Source: a virus. Taken from it: DNA of 49,027 nucleotides. The position numbers and the translations under genes are program-made. Positions 38,363-46,153 of the stretch are shown here, piece after piece. Below the pieces are notes generated by a model. That model saw only the letters and a list, made by a program, of their open reading frames with translations, did no database searches and was not told the DNA's origin. How positions within the stretch are numbered: the stretch's first letter is position 1; each line of letters begins with the position of its first letter. The stretch spans positions 1-49,027 of the IMG/VR virus record IMGVR_UViG_3300046525_000039. One strand, given 5' to 3'.

Positions 38363-38575
38363 TTAATCCTTCCGCATGGCCGCTAAATGGTCGTTGATAG
38401 AAATCAACACCGCCGAAATGCCAGTTACACCGACCGTCATGGCGATAATCACCAGCGCCGCCAATGGCCCTTGGCCGCCTGCGTCAATCAGCACTGCAAC
38501 CACGGCGAGCAGCGCGCCGATCACGAACGCAAAGCCGATCATCCCTCGATAGAAATCGACAATCAACTTAATCAC
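38363..38575 (-). CDS. Two-helix membrane protein on the opposite strand (70 aa)
   Basis: GTG 38575 is preceded by a perfect AGGAGG with a 6-base gap, the best ribosome site of the region, which decides the start; the frame itself is open to 39130. Two hydrophobic helices (FAFVIGALLAVVAVLIDAGG and ALVIIAMTVGVTGISAVLI) are followed by a short charged end. Together with 38155 it is a moron-like insert between the chaperone and tape measure genes. Confidence 0.72.
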   Translation of the reverse strand: MIKLIVDFYRGMIGFAFVIGALLAVVAVLIDAGGQGPLAALVIIAMTVGVTGISAVLISINDHLAAMRKD

Positions 38576-38584
38576 GCGCGCCTC

Positions 38585-38597
38585 CTGAGGGGTATAA
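38585..38597 (+). promoter_or_regulatory. Late motif copy 4, before the tape measure gene
   Basis: CTGAGGGGTATAA (the 14th base is T instead of A), 32 bases before ATG 38630. It abuts the reverse-strand SD of the membrane gene (38582-38587), so the two features share bases. CCCTC follows downstream. Confidence 0.72.
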
Positions 38598-38629
38598 TGA
38601 CCGGTATAGCGCCCTCGTAGCATGGGGCT

Positions 38630-40999
38630 ATGCCGGAAATCGACCCTGTAACAGTCCAGCTTCGCGCTGAGTTTGCGAAATATCGCGCGGACATGGAGCA
38701 GACCGCCCGGCGCGTAGAGGCCAGCCTTAACCTTCAAGAGCGATCCATCATCCGCCTTGAAGGGCAAATGGACAAGGGTTTTACGCGGATCGGTGCGCAT
38801 GCCGCGCGCGGGGCAGCGGCAATAAGGGGCGCTATTGGATCGATCGGCCTTATCGCATTGGGCGCTCAGGCGGTTGAGACGGCTCTTCGATTTCAGCGGT
38901 TTGAAAAAGGATTGGAGATTGCGACGGGGTCCGCGTCGCAGGCGGCTGATGAAATAAAGTTCCTGCGCGACATGGCCGATACTCTCGGCGTCCGGTTCAT
39001 CACCTTGGCAGAGAATTTCACGGGACTCGCCGCGGCTGCGCGCGGGACCGCGCTGGAGGGCAAGGCCACTCGCGATGTTTTTGAGGCTGTAACCAAAGCC
39101 ATCGTGGCCACGGGCGGATCGACCGAGCAAGTCAACGGCGCGCTGTTGGCTGTCCAGCAGATCATGTCAAAAGGCACCGTTTCGGCAGAAGAATTGCGGG
39201 GCCAGCTCGGCGAGAGACTGCCAGGCGCATTCCAGATTGCCGCGCGCGCCATGGGCGTCACTACCGCGGAATTGGGCAAATTGCTGGAAAAGGGTGACGT
39301 AGCCTCCACCGACTTCCTGCCCAAATTTGCAGATCAGCTAGGCAAGGAACTGCCGGCCAATCTGCAAACGGCCGACGCCGCATTCCAGCGCTTCCAGACC
39401 GCCTTGGACGATGTAGCCAATAGCACGGCGGACGGCTTCATGAAGGAGTTGGGCGACGCAACCGACGACCTCACGCAAACCCTTAAGGAAATGCAGCAGA
39501 GCGGTGCACTGGAGGCTATCGGTTCGTTCCTTGGCGAAGTCATCCGGCTTGGTGGTGGTGCGGCGAGCGCCATAGGTGATTTGGCCTTGGCCTGGAAGAA
39601 ATGGCGTCTTGAAGTAGGTGTAAGGCAACAGCAAAATATTGAAAGCGGATGGCTTACATCTGCGGCTGATAAGGATCAGGCTCGCCGCAACCGGAGCGCG
39701 CTCGAAGCCGAACTTATCCGCATGTCGGGCAAGGCCAAGCCATCGTTCGCGCAAGGCTCGCTGGATTACTTGGACGCCATCATAAAACGGCAAGGGGCTG
39801 GCGGTGGCGTGGCGGCGTCATCCTCTGGCGCAGGGAAGAAAAAGAGTGGAGGGACCAAGAAGTCCCCTCTCGATCCCGAAGCGTTCGCGCGCGAGGAAGC
39901 CAACCTCAACGACCAAATCCTGCGCCTCAAATCAGACGATGCGCAGACTGCGGAACAGCGCGCAGAGGTCGAGAATACCCGTGTCGAACAGGCCCGACTT
40001 GCCGCCAACGCCGATGTTGAAGCGGACAAGCGCTATACCAGTGCACAGAAGCAGAAGATCGTTGCCCTGAACGATCAGGTGGCCGCCCTTGAGGTGGCCA
40101 AGATTGCCTATGAGCGTGACGCTGAAATCGCCAAGCGCACATATGAGCTGGAGTCGGACGCCAACCGCAACGCGCAGGATCTACTCCAGAGTCAATCAGA
40201 CATAGCCACTACCCGATCGCAGCAGTTCGAGATTGAGAAGCGCATCCTGAAATTGCGTCAGTCTCAGGAGCGCGCTGAATATGAGCTTCTGCTGAAAAGT
40301 AGGGACGCGCCCGATCGTGACCGGGGCCGCGCTGGCTTGGCGCAGATCGACAAGAAATTCGCCAATCAGAATGAGGCGCTGGACCGCAAATATGAATCGC
40401 CTCTGGCAGCTTACTCCCGGCGCCTGAACGAGGCCGATGTTCCCGATCTGGTCGAGCAGTATGCGGTGCAGCAGTTGGATTACGTCCACGACACCTTGCG
40501 CGACGCCATCACGAAGAAGTTGGGCATCAAAGACCCGTTCTTGGCCGGAATCATCGATCTGTTCATTCAGCAGGCGATCATAAAGCCATTAGCGAATGCG
40601 ATGTCGCAGGCGGGTGGTGGAGGCGGCGGGATCGGAGGCCTCCTCACCAGCGTCGGTACCGCGATCTTCGGGCGAGCATCTGGTGGGCCAGTAGCGCCGG
40701 GGCAATTGGTCCGCGTCAACGAAGCTGGGTCAAGCGGAAGGGTGGAAGGCTTCCGTCCATCTGGCGGCGGCGACATCATCCCACTTGGGCGGATGAATGC
40801 AGCTTCGCGCGGCACCACCACCACAATCCAGCCCATAATCCAAGTAGACGCCCGCGGTGCGGTCATGAACGACCAGTTCGCGAAGATGATCCTAAGCCAA
40901 GCGAACCAGGCTGCGGCCGGGATGGTAGGAGCAGGCGCGAAGGCCATCAACGCCAACATCCCGAACCGCCTGTCTCAATATAGCAGGGACGGCACCTGA
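38630..40999 (+). CDS. Tape measure protein
   Basis: The 789-residue protein sets tail length. The N-terminal half has the tape-measure domain (FQRFEKGLEIATGSASQAAD, EIKFLRDMADTLGVRF, GTVSAEELRGQLGERLPGAF). The C-terminal half is coiled-coil (AQTAEQRAEVENTRVEQARL) and then a Gly/Ala-rich end with a hydrophobic patch. By the usual about 0.15 nm per residue the tail would be near 120 nm. It is the longest gene and has its own late motif. Confidence 0.93.
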   Translation: MPEIDPVTVQLRAEFAKYRADMEQTARRVEASLNLQERSIIRLEGQMDKGFTRIGAHAARGAAAIRGAIGSIGLIALGAQAVETALRFQRFEKGLEIATGSASQAADEIKFLRDMADTLGVRFITLAENFTGLAAAARGTALEGKATRDVFEAVTKAIVATGGSTEQVNGALLAVQQIMSKGTVSAEELRGQLGERLPGAFQIAARAMGVTTAELGKLLEKGDVASTDFLPKFADQLGKELPANLQTADAAFQRFQTALDDVANSTADGFMKELGDATDDLTQTLKEMQQSGALEAIGSFLGEVIRLGGGAASAIGDLALAWKKWRLEVGVRQQQNIESGWLTSAADKDQARRNRSALEAELIRMSGKAKPSFAQGSLDYLDAIIKRQGAGGGVAASSSGAGKKKSGGTKKSPLDPEAFAREEANLNDQILRLKSDDAQTAEQRAEVENTRVEQARLAANADVEADKRYTSAQKQKIVALNDQVAALEVAKIAYERDAEIAKRTYELESDANRNAQDLLQSQSDIATTRSQQFEIEKRILKLRQSQERAEYELLLKSRDAPDRDRGRAGLAQIDKKFANQNEALDRKYESPLAAYSRRLNEADVPDLVEQYAVQQLDYVHDTLRDAITKKLGIKDPFLAGIIDLFIQQAIIKPLANAMSQAGGGGGGIGGLLTSVGTAIFGRASGGPVAPGQLVRVNEAGSSGRVEGFRPSGGGDIIPLGRMNAASRGTTTTIQPIIQVDARGAVMNDQFAKMILSQANQAAAGMVGAGAKAINANIPNRLSQYSRDGT

Positions 41000-41559
41000 T
41001 GGCCGTCTATCGCGAAAGCTTCATCGCTTATATTGACTGTGACCCGCCTGCTTTGCTGCACGGCGGGTTCGGGCCGCTGATGGTCCCTGCCGATGCCATC
41101 ATTCCCTCGGACACGATCGCGCTAGGCGGCGGTGAGCTGGTGGCGGTCCCAGACTGGCAAGTTCTGGTCAACGGGACGACCGAACGCATCGACCTAACCC
41201 TGAGCGGAGTTTCAGATGAAATCGCCCGGCTAGTTATGGAGGACGCGCCGTCCGTCCGCGGGGCAGATGTGGATGTCGGGATTATCCGCTATGCGCAGGA
41301 CTGGAGCATCGCGAGCATATCCTGGGAAAACAGGTTCGAAGCACGCTCACTGACCATCAGCCGGCCGCAAGAGCAGAATGGTTCGGTCATCCGCTCGATC
41401 ACGCTTTCGATCGTTCATGGTGACAGCGCCCGCGCTCGCTCGCCCAACAGCTATTTCACCGATGCGGACCAGCGCCGGAAGCATCCGACCGATGCCATAT
41501 TCAGCAATGTCGGTGGCATGATGGCGGGGACCAGTCGCCGGTTCGGGCCAAGCGAATGA
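40999..41559 (+). CDS. Tail protein downstream of tape measure (distal tail type)
   Basis: The 186-residue protein contains LIVNG-like beta segments, SISWENRFEARSLTISRPQE and the C-terminal RSPNSYFTDADQRRKHPTDA with SNVGGMMAGTSRRFGPSE. This pattern is common in sphingomonad phage tails, and gene order suggests the distal tail ring. Overlaps neighbours by 1 and 4 bases. Confidence 0.75.
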   Translation: MAVYRESFIAYIDCDPPALLHGGFGPLMVPADAIIPSDTIALGGGELVAVPDWQVLVNGTTERIDLTLSGVSDEIARLVMEDAPSVRGADVDVGIIRYAQDWSIASISWENRFEARSLTISRPQEQNGSVIRSITLSIVHGDSARARSPNSYFTDADQRRKHPTDAIFSNVGGMMAGTSRRFGPSE

Positions 41560-41960
41560 TCCATCTAGGCCAATGGTTGCGCGAGAATGCCACGCGCGTT
41601 CGGGATGCTGGCGCATGGGATTGCAGCACATTCCCCGCGGCCTGGGTGATGGCCAACGGACTGCCTGATCCGATGGCTCAATGGCGCGGGCGCTATGACA
41701 CAGAGGAAGCGGCGCTTGCCCTGATCGACGGGCAAGGCGGATTGCCTGCGCTGTTCAGCAGGGCGATGTCGGGCATCGATGCGCCCCTCAATCGCGGTGA
41801 ACCTGTGGCTGGCGATATCGGCCTGGTCGCCATTTACGGACTGGAGGCCGGCGCTATCTTCACCGGGAAGCGTTGGGCCTTCGTGACGGATCGCGGCATG
41901 GCCTTCGTCACCATCGCGCCGGAACATATAGTCGCGGCATGGAGCCTCCCCCATGGGTAA
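41556..41960 (+). CDS. DUF6950 / NlpC-P60-like tail tip protein
   Basis: The 134-residue protein has WDCSTFPAAWVMANGLPDPM with a possible nucleophilic cysteine (Cys23), RYDTEEAALALIDGQGGLPA and VAGDIGLVAIYG, the DUF6950 pattern related to NlpC/P60 peptidases. In tails such proteins may open peptidoglycan at infection, but the catalytic His is not obvious. Confidence 0.75.
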   Translation: MIHLGQWLRENATRVRDAGAWDCSTFPAAWVMANGLPDPMAQWRGRYDTEEAALALIDGQGGLPALFSRAMSGIDAPLNRGEPVAGDIGLVAIYGLEAGAIFTGKRWAFVTDRGMAFVTIAPEHIVAAWSLPHG

Positions 41961-43926
41961 GGCTTTGGGTCGCATCGTCGCCGTTGTCACGTCGCCTTTG
42001 ACGCTGATCGACCGCGGGCTAGGTAACTTGGTCCGACAGGTAGGCTTCATGGTGGTGGGCAACGCGATCGGCGGCCCAATCGGCTCGGCAATAGGCGGCG
42101 CAATCGCTGGTGGCATCGCGTCCATCACCGCGCCGCCGCCACCTAAGCCGGAAGCGGCGTCAACCTCGCTTAAAACGTCTCGCCCATCGCGCATCGGCGG
42201 TTATGGTCGTTCGCGGCTGTACGGTGCTCAAATCCTCTATGAGACGGGACCGAACGGCGCGGCCATCGATGGCTTTGCGGTCCACGACGGAATGATGACC
42301 GCACCTGTCACCTTCTATATTGGCGACGACAAGGTGACGTGGAAGGGAGGCGTCAGCTATCCGGGCGGCTACGTCAACGGGCTGGACGACGGCCGCTATG
42401 GCGACGACACGACTCGCTTCTACTACACCGATGGGCGGACCCCTGGCACGACCGTCCCGCTGATCGAGAGCGAACTACCCGGCGTTTGGACGAGCAATCA
42501 TCGTGGCGATGGCGTCTGCCTGATCTACACCCGATTCGCCTCGGTCAAATCCAAGAACTTCCTCAAGCGCTTTCCGAACGGTGCGGCAATTCCGTCGATC
42601 GTCGCCGACTGGCAGAAATGTCCAGATCCTTGGGCGGCCGATCCTTGCGACGATGGCGAATGGACTTGGACAGAAAACCCCGTCCGCCAGCTCATGCACT
42701 ATATCCTTGTGCGTGAGGCTCCAAAGCCGACCGTCAATCACGACGATCCGGGCTATGCCGCCGAATTGATGGCTTTGCGGATCGCCTATTACAACCGCAA
42801 GATCGCCCCTTCCCTTTCGACCTGGCGGGCGGCCTCCGATGTCTGCGATGAAGCCGTTGCACTGAAAGCTGGCGGCACGGAGGCGCGCTATCGGTCGTGC
42901 CTATCCCATTATCTCACCTCTCCGCATGGCGAGGTAAAGGCGGGCCTGCTGGCGCTGTGCGACGGCTGGATGGCAACGCAGGCAGACGGCTCGCTGGCAA
43001 TCTATGCAGGCAAATATACCGATCCGACTGTCACCATCGGACCCGACCATATCATTTCCTACGAATGGCAGGGGGTTGGTGTTGATGACGACAGCGCGGT
43101 CAATGAAATCGTCTGCTCCTATGTCTCTGACGCCCACGACTATAACAGCGTCGAATGCGATGCGTGGCGCGATGAGGATGATATTGCAGAGCGCGGGACG
43201 CTACTCTCCGACACGCTGGACATGCAAACGCCTTCCTGGGGCCAAGTGCGCCGGATCGCAAAACGCCGCATGGGCCGCACAAATGCGGCGTTTCGCGGGA
43301 CGGTAACAACAAATATAGCGGGCCGGATCGCTCGCAACCAGCGCTATATCAATCTGCTTATCGAAGAAGCGGGCGCGACATTTTTTGATGGCGTTGCAGA
43401 AATCATATCGGTTTCGCGAGATGCTGGAACGGGCGGCATAGCCTTCTCATGGATCGCCGCAGACCCGAACATAGACGCCTGGAACCCGGCAACCGAAGAA
43501 GGCAATCCGGCAGCGGTGGGCGATCGCGTCGCCCCTACTCCGCTGGAAACGCCGACGATCACCAGCGCGGAACTGGACTATTCGGACAGCAGCGGAACCG
43601 ACAGCGCCGGCGCGCGCGTGCGCATCATCGCAGCCGGCCCGGATCGCGAAGACCTGACATGGTACGCGCGCTGGAAAACCTCCACCGGATCAGTCTGGAA
43701 CGAGCAGGAATATAGCGACACAGACCCCGGCGCAGCGGTCGATTTGCTGACCGGCTTCGTCCCGACCGACGCTATGATTGATGCCGAGGTCGCCTATCAG
43801 GTGGGCGACGGCCGCGTCTCCGACTGGTCCACCACGGCGACCGTGGATACCACCCTTATCACCCTTGTCGCTGACGATGGCGACACCCTCCTTGCCGGTG
43901 ACGGCTCCATTCTTTTGGCGGGATAA
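41953..43926 (+). CDS. Tail tip / host-specificity hub protein (J-like)
   Basis: The 657-residue protein begins with a Gly-rich hydrophobic region (MVVGNAIGGPIGSAIGGAIA) and then SRIGGYGRSRLYGAQILYE and VTFYIGDDKVTWKGGVSY, typical of tail tip hubs in GTA-like phages. The middle has a tail-tip domain with RTPGTTVPLIESELPG, and the end is made of beta/fibronectin-like repeats (TITSAELDYSDSSGTDSAGA). It links the tail tube to the receptor-binding proteins. Confidence 0.85.
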   Translation: MGKALGRIVAVVTSPLTLIDRGLGNLVRQVGFMVVGNAIGGPIGSAIGGAIAGGIASITAPPPPKPEAASTSLKTSRPSRIGGYGRSRLYGAQILYETGPNGAAIDGFAVHDGMMTAPVTFYIGDDKVTWKGGVSYPGGYVNGLDDGRYGDDTTRFYYTDGRTPGTTVPLIESELPGVWTSNHRGDGVCLIYTRFASVKSKNFLKRFPNGAAIPSIVADWQKCPDPWAADPCDDGEWTWTENPVRQLMHYILVREAPKPTVNHDDPGYAAELMALRIAYYNRKIAPSLSTWRAASDVCDEAVALKAGGTEARYRSCLSHYLTSPHGEVKAGLLALCDGWMATQADGSLAIYAGKYTDPTVTIGPDHIISYEWQGVGVDDDSAVNEIVCSYVSDAHDYNSVECDAWRDEDDIAERGTLLSDTLDMQTPSWGQVRRIAKRRMGRTNAAFRGTVTTNIAGRIARNQRYINLLIEEAGATFFDGVAEIISVSRDAGTGGIAFSWIAADPNIDAWNPATEEGNPAAVGDRVAPTPLETPTITSAELDYSDSSGTDSAGARVRIIAAGPDREDLTWYARWKTSTGSVWNEQEYSDTDPGAAVDLLTGFVPTDAMIDAEVAYQVGDGRVSDWSTTATVDTTLITLVADDGDTLLAGDGSILLAG

Positions 43927-43931
43927 AGACC

Positions 43932-45092
43932 ATGGCTGCTGCCTTCTTCACGACCGAATATCCCAAACTGGCGGCGATCAACTCGCTGACATGGGCGGCG
44001 AACAAGTTCCTGTTGTTCACTGGCGCAGGCGACGTTGCGGCAGGCGATATAACGGCAGCGGGCCTGGCGCTTCTGGACGATGCTGATGCAGCCGCTCAGC
44101 GTGTGACGCTAGGCGCGCTTGGGAGTAGTGGCGGGCAGAAGATCAGCGTGGCCGGCTCGCTCACAGATCCAGGCTTCGGCCTGTCCATCCTCAGCAATGC
44201 CAATGTGAACGTTGGCACGGTATCGGACGGCGGAAATCCATCCATCCGGGCTGATGCCTATGGTGGCGGAATCCCATCGCTGCGTATCTATCGGGCGACC
44301 GGCACCCAAGCCAGCCCTGCGGACATAACCACCAATGATGTGTTCGGCGATGTCAGCGGATATGGCTGGCGCGATGGCGGGTTCGTCCAGCTATCCCGCA
44401 TCCGCTCGACCTTCACCAGCGCCAGCCCAAGCTCGACCAATCGCGCTGTGTCGGTTGGCATATCAGGTTGCCGCGACGGGAGCGCATCGCTCGCTACGTT
44501 CATGAACATCACATATCTCCAGACGACTTTTTCCGGGTCGCTGGCGCCGATGACGGACAACGCGAATACGAATGGCTCGGCGTCCTTCCGCTGGTCGGTG
44601 GTCTATGCTGGAACCGGCACGATCAACACCTCCGACGAGCGGGTGAAGCGCGACTTCTCTGCCATCTCTGATAACCTGCTCGACGCCTGGGCGGGCGTTG
44701 AGTGGGTGCAGTATCGCTTTTCCGATGCCTACGAGACGAAGGGCGATCAGGCGCGCTGGCACATGGGGTTGGTCGCGCAGCATGTCCGTGACGCGATCGA
44801 CAATCAGATGGGCGAAGGTTCCGCCGTCCGACTAGGCCTCGTATGCTATGACCAATGGGACGCGCAGGACGAGGTGACGCAGCCCGTCATCGCCGAACGC
44901 GATGTCAAAGTGGGGCGCGGCAAGAAGGCCAAGTTCGTCACCGAAAGCTATGACACCGGCGAAGTGGAGGTGATCCAGGCCGCGCGCGAGGCCGGCGACC
45001 GTTGGGGCCTGCGCTACGAGGAATGTTTTGCCGTAGAGGCGGCCTATCAGCGCCGACGAATGGACCGAATAGAGGCGCGCATGGCGGGCTGA
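43932..45092 (+). CDS. Tail fibre with S74 intramolecular chaperone
   Basis: The 386-residue fibre has a beta-rich body (QKISVAGSLTDPGFGLSILS) and a C-terminal peptidase-S74 domain: INTSDERVKRDFS with the self-cleavage Ser234, then YRFSDAYETKGDQARWHMGL, VAQHVRDAI. The chaperone folds the trimer and cuts itself off. The gene ends in the TGA of late motif copy 5. Confidence 0.92.
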   Translation: MAAAFFTTEYPKLAAINSLTWAANKFLLFTGAGDVAAGDITAAGLALLDDADAAAQRVTLGALGSSGGQKISVAGSLTDPGFGLSILSNANVNVGTVSDGGNPSIRADAYGGGIPSLRIYRATGTQASPADITTNDVFGDVSGYGWRDGGFVQLSRIRSTFTSASPSSTNRAVSVGISGCRDGSASLATFMNITYLQTTFSGSLAPMTDNANTNGSASFRWSVVYAGTGTINTSDERVKRDFSAISDNLLDAWAGVEWVQYRFSDAYETKGDQARWHMGLVAQHVRDAIDNQMGEGSAVRLGLVCYDQWDAQDEVTQPVIAERDVKVGRGKKAKFVTESYDTGEVEVIQAAREAGDRWGLRYEECFAVEAAYQRRRMDRIEARMAG

Positions 45093-45102
45093 GGGGTATA
45101 AA
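45089..45102 (+). promoter_or_regulatory. Late motif copy 5, before the appendage gene at 45135
   Basis: CTGAGGGGTATAAA, 32 bases before ATG 45135. The TGA is the stop of the fibre gene. Unlike the other copies, no CCCTC follows, so the hairpin is not a constant part of the element. Confidence 0.75.
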
Positions 45103-45134
45103 GCAGTGCCGCCGATAAACCTACGTTTGCGGCC

Positions 45135-45815
45135 ATGCATATCGTCCCCGCGCACCTCTGGAACCCTGACCCCGTTCGCGCCGGGGTTCAGGCGACGACG
45201 ATCAGCGGCGGAACTTCGCTGGTAGGCGACGAGACGGTTATCCAGACCGATGGCGGCGGCCGGATAGAGATCACCTATGGCGAGTTCGACCTTGACGAGG
45301 AATTGCCGCGTCGATCCTGGGGGGCGTGGCAGGACTATCTAGCAGGCGGGGCGCAGATCGTCCTGGCGCCCGTCCTGAAGCTGGAGCATGCACCTGTCCC
45401 GGTCGGCGCGGCGGATCGCCCGTTCCTCACCAATGACGACTATTTCCCCACCTCGGCCGCATTTCAGACGCCCTATGTCATCGCGGCGACGGTGGGCAAT
45501 GCCGCCCTACGCGCCACCACCATAACCATCGCCGTGATCGAAGGGGCAGCGCTCAAGCCAGACACTTGGCTCGGATTTACCCGGCGCGCGCACAAGATCA
45601 GACGCATTCTTTCCGTGGTAGGCAACCAGTATACGGTCGAAATATCCCCGCCTCTTCGGCATTCGGTAGCGGGCGGTACTTCGCTCAATTTGGATTGGCC
45701 CGTTGTCCAGTGCAAGGCAGTGCTGGGGCAAGACCTGATACCGGCCATTTCGCTCGGCAAATATGGCTCCATGACCGTCGCCTTCGTGGAAGACTTCACG
45801 GAGGACGTGCCATGA
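45135..45815 (+). CDS. Virion appendage protein (226 aa)
   Basis: A beta-rich protein (GGRIEITYGEFDLDEELPRR, TTITIAVIEGAALKPDTWLG, KIRRILSVVGNQYTVEISPP). It starts a four-gene block of appendage proteins behind late motif 5. Probably a baseplate-like connector for the tailspike. No family is recognised. Confidence 0.7.
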   Translation: MHIVPAHLWNPDPVRAGVQATTISGGTSLVGDETVIQTDGGGRIEITYGEFDLDEELPRRSWGAWQDYLAGGAQIVLAPVLKLEHAPVPVGAADRPFLTNDDYFPTSAAFQTPYVIAATVGNAALRATTITIAVIEGAALKPDTWLGFTRRAHKIRRILSVVGNQYTVEISPPLRHSVAGGTSLNLDWPVVQCKAVLGQDLIPAISLGKYGSMTVAFVEDFTEDVP

Positions 45816-46153
45816 TCGTCGCGATTTACGAGTTCAAGCGCGGGTCCATCATCGCCGTTCCGCTCGATTTCACCGCCGACGATGGCGAGGTTTTGGCTGA
45901 TGTGACCGGCATGTCGGCATGGCTGCGGTTTGCCGGATTCCGACCATCCGAAGTGACCGATGACATGCCCAAGGTCGCGGAGTTCGCGATCGAGCAGCGC
46001 GGCAATAACGAGGGCTGGATACTAACCATAGACGCAGATGCCTCGGCCGCGCTGGATCCGGGATTTCATGTGACCGACATTCGGGTTGGCGACCAGATCA
46101 GCCCGGTGACGGCCATCATCAACATCACTCTGCCGGTCACGGGGGGCGCATGA
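45812..46153 (+). CDS. Small appendage protein (113 aa)
   Basis: ATG 45812 overlaps the previous stop (ATGA); the frame is open upstream to 45566 but lies over another gene there. The beta-rich product (IAVPLDFTADDGEVLADVTG, GWILTIDADASAALDPGFHV) ends INITLPVTGG. The overall layout resembles small baseplate upper-protein-type connectors, but there is no firm match. Confidence 0.7.
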   Translation: MIVAIYEFKRGSIIAVPLDFTADDGEVLADVTGMSAWLRFAGFRPSEVTDDMPKVAEFAIEQRGNNEGWILTIDADASAALDPGFHVTDIRVGDQISPVTAIINITLPVTGGA

